Of a stretch of 19,715 bases of DNA, positions 1 through 7,262 are shown in pieces. Made by a program: the position numbers and the translations under genes. The number at the start of each line of letters is the position of its first letter. The first letter of the stretch is position 1. Source of the stretch: an uncultured Dysosmobacter sp. (lineage in GTDB: Bacteria > Bacillota > Clostridia > Oscillospirales > Oscillospiraceae); the NCBI GenBank assembly GCA_934504065.1, contig CAKSVQ010000029.1, positions 1 to 19,715 of the forward strand, read 5' to 3'. The notes under the pieces are model-generated. The model was not told the DNA's origin, ran no database searches, and saw only the letters and a list, made by a program, of their open reading frames with translations.

Positions 1-263
1 AACTCCTCGTCTTCCTTGGTGGGGTTGGTGTCGTCCATCCGCAGGTTGCACAGTCCGCCGAACTTTTCCGCGGTGCCAAAGTCGATGGTCAGCGCCTTGC
101 AGTGGCCGATGTGCAGATAGCCGTTGGGCTCCGGGGGAAAGCGGGTGTGCACCTTCATGCCCTCGAACTGTCCGCCGGGGGCGATGTCCTCTTCAATAAA
201 AGCATGGATAAAGTTCCGGCTCTCCGGCGCTTCGTCCTGCGTGGTCTTGATCTCGTCAGCCAT
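1..263 (-). CDS. glnS: Glutaminyl-tRNA synthetase, N-terminal part (runs off the window)
   Basis: Only the first 87 codons are in the window; the rest lies beyond the left edge. The product charges tRNA-Gln with glutamine in the cytoplasm. The class I signature is visible: [18 protein letters not shown] at about residues 46-63, containing the HIGH motif of the ATP site. It is followed by [20 protein letters not shown], the usual GlxRS continuation. The NGYLHIGH wording fits GlnRS better than bacterial GluRS, which usually has PSPTG before the HIGH motif. The ATG at 263 has an upstream AGGAAGGA ribosome site, and a strong promoter lies 35 bases further up. Seen: motif and start. Known: family assignment. 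The C-terminal anticodon-binding domain cannot be checked here. Confidence 0.9.
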   Translation of the reverse strand, partial: MADEIKTTQDEAPESRNFIHAFIEEDIAPGGQFEGMKVHTRFPPEPNGYLHIGHCKALTIDFGTAEKFGGLCNLRMDDTNPTKEDEE

Positions 264-297
264 GGCTGTCAGTCCTTCCTCTTGTATTAAGGACTGT

Positions 298-326
298 ATT
301 ATACCGAATCCCGCCCTGAAATGCAA
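298..326 (-). promoter_or_regulatory. Sigma-A promoter of glnS
   Basis: On the minus strand TTGCAT (321-326) and a perfect TATAAT (298-303) are separated by 17 bases, placing the start of transcription near 291, about 28 bases before the glnS ATG. No T-box-like leader fits in so short a leader. Confidence 0.75.
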
Positions 327-336
327 GGGAAATCGG

Positions 337-539
337 TTATTTCAGGCTGTCAAAAAAGTGGCTACGTCACTTTTTTGAGGAAGTTTCGCTGCGCTCCGTG
401 CCTCGGTTGGCCGCAAGCGGCCAATTCGACACACGCTCCGCGTAAAGTGTTTTCTGTCACGCACATGTCGCGACAGAAAACCGATTTTAATTCTTTCGCG
501 TTCCCGAACGCGAAACTCTGCGAGGCCTTTTTGATAATT
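337..539. repeat. Palindrome-rich intergenic repeat with four hairpins
   Basis: The roughly 230 bases between the DUF6514 stop and the glnS promoter hold four perfect inverted repeats in a row. The first is TCAAAAAAGTG/CACTTTTTTGA (350-378, 7-base loop). The second is TTGGCCGC/GCGGCCAA (407-424, 2-base loop). The third is GTTTTCTGTC/GACAGAAAAC (449-481, 13-base loop). The fourth is TTTCGCGTTC/GAACGCGAAA (494-515, 2-base loop). The first 23 bases (337-359) recur exactly at 8434-8456 after the malic enzyme gene. This points to a dispersed non-coding repeat family, possibly also acting as terminator for the DUF6514 gene. A minus-strand open frame across it has no ribosome site and looks accidental. 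Confidence 0.65.
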
Positions 540-559
540 TGTGTTTCACTCCGGTGCAT

Positions 560-808
560 TCACATCAAGAGCCAGTCTTCTGCCACATCGCGCAGCGTGG
601 CCGGAGTGACCACGCCCCGCACCAGCACCTCTTCCAACTGCTGGATGCGCTGCTGCGAGGGCGTGATGTTCGGGATCTCCGCCGCTTCGCCGCCATACTC
701 CACGCCGACGCCGTAGACCTCCATTCCCTCTTCCAAACTCTCCGCCAGCAGATAATACTGCGCCTGACGCTCTTGATGCAAAACGCTCCCAACCAAGATC
801 CTGCGCAT
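560..808 (-). CDS. DUF6514 family small protein
   Basis: An 82-residue protein of the kind annotated as DUF6514 in clostridia; its function is unknown to me. The N-terminus MRRILVGSVLH is followed by a strand-rich segment (QAQYYLLAESLEEGMEVYGVGVEY). The conserved-looking helical end is TPSQQRIQQLEEVLVRGVVTPATLRDVAEDWL, where the spacing of hydrophobic residues suggests two short helices. No signal peptide, membrane segment or metal-binding cysteines are present, so it is probably cytoplasmic. The ATG at 808 has a good AAGGAGGGA site upstream and its own promoter. It is monocistronic, sitting between the holA/toprim operon and glnS, which tells nothing definite about its role. Family assignment is from memory of the sequence pattern. 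Confidence 0.75.
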   Translation of the reverse strand: MRRILVGSVLHQERQAQYYLLAESLEEGMEVYGVGVEYGGEAAEIPNITPSQQRIQQLEEVLVRGVVTPATLRDVAEDWLLM

Positions 809-834
809 CAGAAATCCCTCCTTACTGATTCATG

Positions 835-863
835 TTATTCAGGATAGCACTTCTGAATGTCAA
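835..863 (-). promoter_or_regulatory. Candidate promoter of the DUF6514 gene
   Basis: On the minus strand a perfect TTGACA (858-863) stands 17 bases upstream of GAATAA (835-840), a weak -10. The predicted start near 828 leaves a leader of about 20 bases that contains the AAGGAGGGA ribosome site. Confidence 0.5.
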
Positions 864-925
864 TTTTTGTCGAATTTCCGTGCGATGGCACCGCTGCGGC
901 CCAACGGGAAACCTTTAACACGTTC

Positions 926-1546
926 TTAACGCCCGTTCCCGCCGGAAAGGGCCTCTTCTTCCCCGCACAGGCGCAAAAACTCCTCCCGGTCATACAGCAG
1001 ATTCAGCGCTTCCAACAGGCCGTTGGCCGTCAGGTGCTCCGGCAGCTCCAGCCTTGCAAGCAGTGCCTGCCTGCGGGCGGCGCTGTCCCGCCCCCCGGTG
1101 AGGCCCACAGCAAAAAGGTCTGCCTTGGTCAGCTTTTCCCGCGGCACATTGTCTGCCGTTTCCCCGTCAAGGAAGGTGGCACCCGCCCGCTCCAGTGCAG
1201 AGAGCAGCACCTCGGGCTTCATGCCCTCCACGCCCAGCTTCCCTTCCTTACCGGGGGTGCGCTTGCGGCGCTCCTTGCCATACACATCCGGGATATAGGC
1301 CTGCTTTAAAATGTCCTTCGGCAGCGCGCCCTTGAGATAATTGCGGATCACAAAGCCCGCGCCGTCGCTGTCCGTCAGCACGATGAGCCCCTGTTTTTCG
1401 CCGAGGCGGCGCAAAAACGCCAGCTTTTCCCGGTCGTTGAACACGGAAAAGCCTCCCAGTGTGATGACGGTGGCATCCACCACCTGCCGCAGGGCGTTTT
1501 TATCATACCGTCCTTCTACCACGATGACTTCCCTGATCTTTCTCAT
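926..1546 (-). CDS. rnmV: RNase M5-like toprim protein (DUF4093-containing)
   Basis: A 206-residue toprim-fold protein matching the ribonuclease M5 family, which trims 5S rRNA precursors. The N-terminus MRKIREVIVVEGRYDKNAL carries the toprim glutamate (E11). LIVLTDSDGAG (about residues 54-64) carries the acidic pair D59/D61. A basic RRKR stretch and GVEGMKPEVLLSAL follow, then LTKADLFAVGLTGG and a C-terminal helical part resembling the Bacillus protein in order. Its length is slightly above the roughly 186 residues of Bacillus subtilis RnmV. The start at 1546 was chosen because it overlaps the holA stop in an ATGA; a longer frame from 1642 would run deep inside holA. In many Firmicutes rnmV sits beside rsmA; here it ends the comEC-holA operon, so a related toprim activity is possible. 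Confidence 0.8.
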   Translation of the reverse strand: MRKIREVIVVEGRYDKNALRQVVDATVITLGGFSVFNDREKLAFLRRLGEKQGLIVLTDSDGAGFVIRNYLKGALPKDILKQAYIPDVYGKERRKRTPGKEGKLGVEGMKPEVLLSALERAGATFLDGETADNVPREKLTKADLFAVGLTGGRDSAARRQALLARLELPEHLTANGLLEALNLLYDREEFLRLCGEEEALSGGNGR

Positions 1547-2598
1547 TTCCGTCTCGCCCCCAGCTGCACCAGCAGCAGCTTCAGCTCTCCCACCGAGTCG
1601 ATGCCCCTTTCGCTTTTCATGCGACGGTCCAGCGTCTGGCACATTTTCACCGCGTCAGCACACCAGTCTGCCGTGGTGCGTTTGGCGGCGCTGAGCAGCA
1701 GCTTTGCCGAATAGTCGCTCTTCATCTCCCACAGCTCCATCAGCCAGTATTTGTCCTTGCCGCTGTCAATGGCCAGCCGCGCGGTGTAAATGCGCCGGAG
1801 CTGGCTGCCCAGCGCCGCAAGGATCATGATCGGCTCGGTCTGCATTTTCAGCAGGTCGCCCAAGATCGACGCCGCCAGATCGTAATTTCCCTGCAGCACC
1901 GCGTCGCTGAGCTTGAATACCTCCGCCGAAAGCACAGGGTCGGCCACATCGTCAATATCCTTCTGGGTGATGCTCTTTCCCTTGGCATAAGCGCCAATCT
2001 TGGCGATCTCCTGCGCAAGTCCGGTCATCAGCCCACCGCAGACGAAAATGAGATACTCCGCCGTCTGACGGTCGATTTCCTTATCCAGCGCCCGGAAGCG
2101 CCGGGCGATCCATGCCACCAGATCGCTGCTGTCCTGTGCCCGGAACTCCACCGCCTGCACATGGGCGTCCACCGCTTTGCAGAGCTTTTTCATGGTCTTG
2201 TTGGGCTTATAGGCAACCGTGTCGTACACAAACACGATACAGCAATAAGGCGGAACATCCTCCAGCAGGGCGATCAGCTTTTCCCGCTGCTCTTCCCCCA
2301 GCTTGAAAATGTCCAGATCCGTCACCACGATCAGCGTCCGCTCCGAGAGCATGGGCATGGCCTCGGCCATTTCCGCAAGGGCCTGTACCGTCAGGTCCTT
2401 GCCCTCCAGACGGTGGTAGTTGAATTCCTCAAATCCCGGGGGCACCAGCTTTTTGCGCAGCTCCCCCAGATAATATTCCCGCAGATAGCTCTCTTCTCCA
2501 TAAAAAATATAGGCGCAGCCCACCGTTCCGGCGGTGAGGTCCGCTTTCAGCTTTTGATAGGCCCCGTTGCTTTTCGGCGGCCGTTTCGCATATGCCAT
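1543..2598 (-). CDS. holA: DNA polymerase III delta subunit
   Basis: A 351-residue delta subunit, the clamp-loader component that opens the beta sliding clamp during chromosome replication. The N-terminal AAA+-like fold is recognisable in CAYIFYGEESYLREYYLGEL (about residues 28-47) and TLIVVTDLDIFKL. As usual for delta, there is no Walker A motif. CIVFVYDTVAYKPNKTMKKLCK and the segment around FVCGGLMTGLAQEIAKIGAYA match the middle helical domain. ILAALGSQLRRIYTARL belongs to the C-terminal collar region. Length is typical for the family. It starts one base after the comEC stop, with the GAGGAAAC ribosome site inside the end of comEC, and overlaps the toprim gene by 4 bases. The comEC-holA order is common in Firmicutes, which supports both calls. 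Confidence 0.93.
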   Translation of the reverse strand: MAYAKRPPKSNGAYQKLKADLTAGTVGCAYIFYGEESYLREYYLGELRKKLVPPGFEEFNYHRLEGKDLTVQALAEMAEAMPMLSERTLIVVTDLDIFKLGEEQREKLIALLEDVPPYCCIVFVYDTVAYKPNKTMKKLCKAVDAHVQAVEFRAQDSSDLVAWIARRFRALDKEIDRQTAEYLIFVCGGLMTGLAQEIAKIGAYAKGKSITQKDIDDVADPVLSAEVFKLSDAVLQGNYDLAASILGDLLKMQTEPIMILAALGSQLRRIYTARLAIDSGKDKYWLMELWEMKSDYSAKLLLSAAKRTTADWCADAVKMCQTLDRRMKSERGIDSVGELKLLLVQLGARRK

Positions 2599-2599
2599 G

Positions 2600-4840
2600 T
2601 CAGTTTCCTCGATTCAAAGTAAAATGGATGCTGCCCTGCCAGTCTGTGCGGTAAATGGCGCATCCGTGCTCCGCCAGCACCCGCAGCGTTTCGTCCGCCG
2701 GGTGGCCATAGCGGTTGGCGCCCACGCTGATGCAGGCGTACTCCGGCGAAAGGGCGTCCAGCAACTCACCGGATGTAGAATAGCGGGAACCGTGATGCCC
2801 CACCGCCAGCACCTCAATGTCCAGCAGGGGCCATGCTTCCAGCAGCGCCCGCTCGGTCGCTTTGTTCATATCCCCGGTGATGAGCAGATCGTCCTCTCCG
2901 CTGGTAGCCAGCACACTGAGGCCCCGCTCGTTGCTCTCGCTGCTGCCCACCGGGGGATAGACTGTCAGCACCGCCTGCCCCGCCGGGATCTCCAGCTTGT
3001 CCGTAACGGTCTGCACCTGTACGTTCCGGCTCTCGGCCAGTGCAAGCACCACGGCATTGTCCTCCTCCACTGCCTGCGGCACCAGCAGCGTTTCCACGTC
3101 CATCCGGGCAAGCAGCTCTTCCACGCCGCTGCAATGGTCCTCGTCATAATGGGTTAAAATCAGGCGGTCCAGCTTCCGGCAGCCCATGGCCCGCAGATGG
3201 CGGGCGGCGATCTCGCCGGAGCTGTACCAGCTGTTGGCGCTGCCGCAGTCTACCAGCGTAAAATCCCCGCCAGAGGCCAGCAACACACACTGTCCCTGTC
3301 CCACGTCCAGCATCTTCCCGTCCAGACCCGCGCTTTGCCGCTGCCCCAGATTCACTGTGACCGCCAGCGTCAGACAGGTCAGCACTGCCGCCAACGCATA
3401 TGTCCGGCGGGAGGAGCCCCGGTGCAGCCATGCCGTGAAAAACAGCGCGTAGGCAAACGCCAGCCAGAGGCCCAAATAGGGCTGGCAGAAATATACTGCG
3501 TGAAACGGGAACTTGGAAAGCAGTCCCGCTGCCGCCAGAATATACCGTGTCAGCAGCGCCGGAACAACGGCCAGCAGCTGCCCCAGCGGCAGGCAGAAAA
3601 GCCCCGCCAGCACCGCGGCAAGCCCCAGCATGAACACGCCGCTGGCCGCCCACAGGCACAAAATGCCGCTCAGGGGCGCGATCAGCGTCAGCGTGCCGAA
3701 GTACCAGCCGGAAAGCGGCGCAGTAAACACCAGCGCCCCCAGCGCCGAGGATATCCCTGCAGCCAGAAAACGCCGAATCCTACCCATCTTTTCCCCGGCC
3801 AGCATCCGGTAAAGCCGGGGCGTGAGGAACAAAATACCCGCCATGGCAGCAAAAGAAAGCTGCAAGCTGACGGAAGCGGCAGCAAAGGGATTTTGGAGCA
3901 GGATCAGCGCCAGCGCCGCAAACAGGGACGTGGGGCCGTCGCTTTCCCGTCCAAACAGCGGAGCCAGCAGGAAAAAGGACAACATGCAGCACGCCCGCAG
4001 CACCGAGGGGCTTGCCCCGGTGAGCAGCGCATAAAGGCACAAAACCGGAATGCCCGCAAGTGCCGTCAGCCTGCGCCGATGGGCCCCAGTGACGGCGGTC
4101 ACCAGTGCCAGCAAAAAGCCGCAGTGCATGCCGGAGACCGCCAGAATGTGGGAAAGCCCCGCCTCGGAAAGCGCTGCGGACGCCCCCACGGAAAGCGTTG
4201 TCCGGTCCCCGGTCAAAATGGCGGTGAGGAACCCGGCAGCATCTCTGGGGAACAGGCGGCGGATCGTCTCCTGCATGGCCCGGCACAGCCGCAGGGGCCA
4301 CCACCGGGGCGATGCGGAGGAACCGGGACCGTAGACTGCCTCTCCCCGCTGGTAGGCCAGCAGGTAAACACCCTTGGAGGAAAAGGCCGTCACATCATCG
4401 TCCCGGATACGTGCCGCGCTTTGCAGCTGCACCGTGTCGCGCACCGTTTCCCCCGGCCCGTGCTGCAAAAGGCTGGCAGGGCCGTAATAAACGGCCTTTC
4501 CCACAAATCCCTCCATGCGCACGGTGGCTCTTGCTCCATAGTCCGTGGCCGTCGGGTCTCCGCAAAGGGTCATGACCACGGTGCGCTCCGTACCGTCCAG
4601 CACCTCCATGGGCTGCTGGACCTGCCGGACATACAGCCAGTTCCACCCCAGCGCCAGCGCCAGTCCCATCCCCGCAAGCAGCGCCCTGCGCCCCGTGTTT
4701 CCGGGCAGAAAGTGCCTGCCGGAAACCGCCAGAAGCCAAAAAAGCATCCCCAGCGGCAGCTGACAGGGTATCGGCAGCACATAGCGGCACAGGAAAATCC
4801 CTGCGGAAAAAGCCGCCGCCAGAGCGGCCAGCCTTCTCAT
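2600..4840 (-). CDS. comEC: ComEC/Rec2 competence DNA-uptake channel
   Basis: A 746-residue polytopic membrane protein. ComEC is the channel through which single-stranded DNA enters competent cells. An N-terminal pair of membrane segments precedes an extracellular OB-like (DUF4131) part at about residues 70-180. The competence domain carries the hallmark GLSHILAVSGMH (about residues 230-241) and many hydrophobic helices. The C-terminus is a metallo-beta-lactamase-like domain with MLDVGQGQCVLL, a full LTHYDEDH metal motif (H564, D566, D568, H569) and VGHHGSRYSTS. The start at 4840 overlaps the upstream XRE gene by 4 bases (ATGA); a longer frame from 4930 would sit inside that gene. Length is normal and no break is seen. 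No comEA is visible in the window, so whether the cell is naturally competent cannot be judged. Confidence 0.93.
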   Translation of the reverse strand: MRRLAALAAAFSAGIFLCRYVLPIPCQLPLGMLFWLLAVSGRHFLPGNTGRRALLAGMGLALALGWNWLYVRQVQQPMEVLDGTERTVVMTLCGDPTATDYGARATVRMEGFVGKAVYYGPASLLQHGPGETVRDTVQLQSAARIRDDDVTAFSSKGVYLLAYQRGEAVYGPGSSASPRWWPLRLCRAMQETIRRLFPRDAAGFLTAILTGDRTTLSVGASAALSEAGLSHILAVSGMHCGFLLALVTAVTGAHRRRLTALAGIPVLCLYALLTGASPSVLRACCMLSFFLLAPLFGRESDGPTSLFAALALILLQNPFAAASVSLQLSFAAMAGILFLTPRLYRMLAGEKMGRIRRFLAAGISSALGALVFTAPLSGWYFGTLTLIAPLSGILCLWAASGVFMLGLAAVLAGLFCLPLGQLLAVVPALLTRYILAAAGLLSKFPFHAVYFCQPYLGLWLAFAYALFFTAWLHRGSSRRTYALAAVLTCLTLAVTVNLGQRQSAGLDGKMLDVGQGQCVLLASGGDFTLVDCGSANSWYSSGEIAARHLRAMGCRKLDRLILTHYDEDHCSGVEELLARMDVETLLVPQAVEEDNAVVLALAESRNVQVQTVTDKLEIPAGQAVLTVYPPVGSSESNERGLSVLATSGEDDLLITGDMNKATERALLEAWPLLDIEVLAVGHHGSRYSTSGELLDALSPEYACISVGANRYGHPADETLRVLAEHGCAIYRTDWQGSIHFTLNRGN

Positions 4841-5058
4841 GAACGTCTGGGCGGCGCAGGATCGTCGGTGCGGCCCAGTAAATAATCCGTGCTGACGCCG
4901 TAATAATCCGCCAGCTTCAAAACAGCCCATGCGGGAATCTCCCGCACGCCTTTCTCATATCTCCAGTAAACATTGCGGTTCATGTTCAGGTAATCCGCAA
5001 TTTCAAGCTGTGTTTTGTCGTGGTCTGTGCGCAGATCCTCCAAGCGGCGAAAATACAT
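4837..5058 (-). CDS. XRE-family helix-turn-helix regulator
   Basis: A 73-residue single-domain Cro/C1-type regulator. The N-terminus FRRLEDLRTDHDKTQLEIAD leads into the helix-turn-helix, with TQLEIADYLNMNRNVYWRYE as helices 2-3 and WRYEKG as the conserved turn. ALKLADYYGVSTDYLLGRTD closes the domain, except that this protein reads VLKLADYYGVS. There is no ligand domain, so it probably acts as a small dimeric DNA binder. The ATG at 5058 was chosen over an in-frame GTG at 5067 because GGAGGT lies 7 bases before the ATG. It is the first gene of the operon and overlaps comEC by 4 bases, so it may control this operon or its own promoter. Targets are unknown. Confidence 0.88.
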   Translation of the reverse strand: MYFRRLEDLRTDHDKTQLEIADYLNMNRNVYWRYEKGVREIPAWAVLKLADYYGVSTDYLLGRTDDPAPPRRS

Positions 5059-5126
5059 GGATACCACCTCCAGAATATGCTACCAATCGGTTGCATCTTT
5101 CCGACCGTTTTCATCCATACGGCTTC

Positions 5127-5154
5127 ATTATACAGTTTTTATGAGAAAGCACAA
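5127..5154 (-). promoter_or_regulatory. Promoter of the XRE-comEC-holA-toprim operon
   Basis: On the minus strand TTGTGC (5149-5154) and a perfect TATAAT (5127-5132) are 16 bases apart. The predicted start near 5120 gives a leader of about 60 bases before the XRE gene. It is the only good promoter found for the four genes. Confidence 0.65.
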
Positions 5155-5166
5155 GCCATATACCAG

Positions 5167-5195
5167 TTGACGCTGTTCTTCCCATGGGATAAAAT
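5167..5195 (+). promoter_or_regulatory. Promoter of the SLH-domain gene
   Basis: TTGACG (5167-5172) and TAAAAT (5190-5195) are 17 bases apart. A GAGAGGAG ribosome site and the ATG at 5230 follow. It is divergent from the XRE operon promoter only 13 bases away, so the two could interfere or share control. Confidence 0.7.
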
Positions 5196-5229
5196 AGAGA
5201 TACCCTAATTATTAGAGAGGAGAACATTT

Positions 5230-6609
5230 ATGAAGCGTTTCCTGACACTGCTGTTCACCACGGTCCTGCTCTGCGCAGCCCTGTGCGTGAGCGCTTCCGC
5301 CTCCGATTTCGACGCGGCGGCCAAGGAGCTTTCCGGTATCGGAATGTTCCGGGGCACCGCCAACGGCTTCGAGCTGGACCGTGCCCCTACCCGCAGCGAA
5401 GCCGCCATCATGCTGGTGCGGCTTTACGGCGCGGAGGAAAAGGCCAAATCTGCCTATGAATCCGGCGAGTTGACCCACCCCTTCACCGATGTCAGCGCAT
5501 TTACCTCCCCTTATGTGGCGTGGCTCTATCAGCAGGGCATCGTCAACGGCACCAGCGCCACCACCTTTGGCTCTTCCAGAAAGTGCAGCGCACAGAATTA
5601 TGTGGCTTTCCTGCTCCGCGCGCTGGGGTATCAGGACGGAAAGGATTTCCAGTATGCCGACGCGCTGACCTTTGCCAAGGAAAAGGGCTTTTATGACGCC
5701 TCCATGTTCCCCGGCGACTTCCTGCGGGACGATCTGGCGGCCCTGACCTATCAGGCACTGGCAGCCGACACTGCCGACGGCAAGACCTATCTTCTGGATA
5801 CCCTTATCCGCTCCGGCGCGGTGGACGCCACCGCCGCCAAATCCCTGACGGATAAGATCACCGCCTACCGCGCCATGACCGCCGCCACCTCCTCTTCCAA
5901 TAATAAGGCCATGGATCTGAGCATGGATGCCACCATGAACACTACCATGACTGTGGACGGCGAGACCATCTCCCTGCCCGCCACCATCACCGGGAGCATG
6001 AAGATGCGCACGGAGGACGGCATTCAGGCCGCTTATTCCCTGCAAACGCAGGCCGACGGTGTGAGCGTGCAGACGGACACGTGGCTCAAGGACAACTGGG
6101 TCTATTGCCGCAGCGTTTCCGACGGTGAGGAGAGCAAGATCAAATACTCCGTGGAGGATGAACTGGAAGCTCTGAACGCCATGTCCGTTGTGGACATCAG
6201 CGCCATGGATGTCAGCGGCCTTGCCATGCTGGATTCCATCTCCGTCAAGCAGGTCGGCTCCTCTAAGGAATACACCGTGGTCATCGGCAGTGGGATCGAC
6301 GGCATGATGTCCGGCGCGCTGACCGCTCTGGGCGACAGCGACAGCATGGACCTGCACCTTGGCAAGATCACCGCTACCTATACCGTGGGCGCCAGCGGTG
6401 TGCTGCAAAAGATCCATATGACCTTTGGCGCTTCCCTGAAGCTGAATCTGCCCGAGGGGAATTCCCCCGCGGTCCCCGTTTCCGCAGCATATGAGTACGA
6501 CATGACCATGACAGTCAACGCCACTGGCTCTGCGGTGAACATCACCTTCCCCGATTTCTCTGACTATCAGGAAGTGAACGCTGTCTCCGTTTCCGGCGTT
6601 GCCGCCTGA
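5230..6609 (+). CDS. Secreted protein with N-terminal S-layer homology (SLH) repeats
   Basis: A 459-residue exported protein. Residues 1-24 form a signal peptide (MKRF, hydrophobic core, SASA before the likely cut). Two to three SLH units follow: about 27-75 (ELSGIGMFRGTANGFELDRA), 85-140 (FTDVSAFTSPYVAWLYQQGI, the classical wording) and 140-200 (FAKEKGFYDASMFPGDFLRD). SLH units usually hold proteins to cell-wall polymers. The region from about 215 to 459 is rich in Thr, Ser, Met and acidic residues with alternating strand patterns (MDATMNTTMTVDGETISLPA; KITATYTVGASGVLQKIHMTF). This resembles the beta-sheet lipoprotein-like folds that sit on the outer membrane face, but I do not recognise a named family. 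No sorting signal or C-terminal anchor is present. The gene is monocistronic, with a clear promoter, ribosome site and downstream terminator. Confidence 0.85.
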   Translation: MKRFLTLLFTTVLLCAALCVSASASDFDAAAKELSGIGMFRGTANGFELDRAPTRSEAAIMLVRLYGAEEKAKSAYESGELTHPFTDVSAFTSPYVAWLYQQGIVNGTSATTFGSSRKCSAQNYVAFLLRALGYQDGKDFQYADALTFAKEKGFYDASMFPGDFLRDDLAALTYQALAADTADGKTYLLDTLIRSGAVDATAAKSLTDKITAYRAMTAATSSSNNKAMDLSMDATMNTTMTVDGETISLPATITGSMKMRTEDGIQAAYSLQTQADGVSVQTDTWLKDNWVYCRSVSDGEESKIKYSVEDELEALNAMSVVDISAMDVSGLAMLDSISVKQVGSSKEYTVVIGSGIDGMMSGALTALGDSDSMDLHLGKITATYTVGASGVLQKIHMTFGASLKLNLPEGNSPAVPVSAAYEYDMTMTVNATGSAVNITFPDFSDYQEVNAVSVSGVAA

Positions 6610-6626
6610 CCCCAAGTCCCATTTTC

Positions 6627-6672
6627 ATCGAAAAATTGCCTGTTTCCTTTCGGAAACAGGCAATTTTTCGAT
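6627..6672. terminator. Bidirectional terminator between the SLH gene and Rrf2
   Basis: A perfect 21-bp stem (6627-6647 with 6652-6672) with a TTTC loop sits between two converging genes. The stem contains A5 and T5 tracts, giving each strand a GC-rich stem followed by a U-run. Confidence 0.85.
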
Positions 6673-6677
6673 GGCGG

Positions 6678-7118
6678 TCATGAAAGATTCTGCGGTTTTT
6701 TCTGTTTACGCCGCTGCTCTTCCAGCAGGTCGGCCAGCGTATAGCGGTCAATATAGGCGTTCACCGTGGCGTAAAGTCCCGTCCAGAAATCCAACGTGGG
6801 GCACTCGCCGCAGCGGTCGCAGCGGTTTTCCTGTCCGGCAAGGCAGGCAACCGGGGCAAGGTTCCCCTCCGTCAGCCGCAGGATGCTGCCCACCGTATAG
6901 TCTTTGGGTTCCTTGGCTAAGCGGTATCCGCCCTGCGCGCCCCGGCCGCTTTGCAGCAGCCCCGCCTTGGCCAGCATTCCCGCGATCTGTTCTAAATATT
7001 TCAGTGAAATGTTCTGCCGTGCCGCTGCATCCTTCAGCGAAACATACCCGTTATGATCGTAAGACGCAACATCCATCATCAGCCGCAGGGCATACCGCCC
7101 CTTTGTAGAAATCTTCAT
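6678..7118 (-). CDS. Rrf2-family regulator with a cysteine cluster
   Basis: A 146-residue winged-helix regulator. The N-terminus MKISTKGRYALRLMMDVA is the classic Rrf2 opening. The recognition part is SLKDAAARQNISLKYLEQI, and the wing is GLLQSGRGAQGGYRL. A cluster PVACLAGQENRCDRCGECPT (about residues 92-111) places four cysteines where IscR/NsrR-type members bind an iron-sulfur cluster, so redox, iron or nitric-oxide sensing is plausible; this is inference. The C-terminus ends in a basic KKP tail. The ATG at 7118 has AGGAGG six bases upstream. The gene is divergent from the malic enzyme gene, which makes that gene a candidate target. A cysteine-metabolism (CymR-like) role is an alternative. 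Confidence 0.9.
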   Translation of the reverse strand: MKISTKGRYALRLMMDVASYDHNGYVSLKDAAARQNISLKYLEQIAGMLAKAGLLQSGRGAQGGYRLAKEPKDYTVGSILRLTEGNLAPVACLAGQENRCDRCGECPTLDFWTGLYATVNAYIDRYTLADLLEEQRRKQKKPQNLS

Positions 7119-7145
7119 CCGGCGCCTCCTCGTCTCTTCCTCTCT

Positions 7146-7174
7146 ATTTTGCCACAAACCTACTGGGAACGCAA
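7146..7174 (-). promoter_or_regulatory. Candidate promoter of the Rrf2 gene
   Basis: On the minus strand TTGCGT (7169-7174) and CAAAAT (7146-7151) are 17 bases apart, giving a leader of about 20 bases to the ATG at 7118. Both elements are imperfect. Confidence 0.5.
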
Positions 7175-7179
7175 GTATT

Positions 7180-7195
7180 TTCCCATCGGCGGGAA
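7180..7195. promoter_or_regulatory. Possible operator between the Rrf2 and malic enzyme promoters
   Basis: A small inverted repeat TTCCC-6-GGGAA abuts the malic enzyme -35 at 7196. A second TTCCCA, on the minus strand, lies in the Rrf2 promoter spacer. The position suits shared control by Rrf2. The match to known Rrf2 operators is only partial. Confidence 0.3.
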
Positions 7196-7224
7196 TTGAC
7201 AAGTCTCTTCTTTTCCCGTAGAAT
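7196..7224 (+). promoter_or_regulatory. Promoter of the malic enzyme gene
   Basis: A perfect TTGACA (7196-7201) and TAGAAT (7219-7224) are 17 bases apart. The start near 7231 leaves a leader of about 32 bases holding GAGAGGAG before the ATG at 7263. Confidence 0.75.
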
Positions 7225-7262
7225 AGGTATGACTTTTTGAACAACCGAGAGGAGCATCGCTT

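Noticed and set aside
362..559. 65-residue minus-strand open frame across the palindromic repeat
   Set aside because: It spans the hairpins, lacks a ribosome site and shows no protein-like pattern. Similar frames would arise wherever the repeat occurs.
3197..4885. 562-residue plus-strand open frame
   Set aside because: It is antisense to comEC, rich in Gln, Arg and Pro, and has no ribosome site; comEC carries all family motifs.
5212..6615. 467-residue open frame on the minus strand
   Set aside because: It lies opposite the SLH gene, which has a signal peptide, promoter and ribosome site. The antisense product is Gly/His/Val-rich, as expected from reading GC-rich coding sequence backwards.
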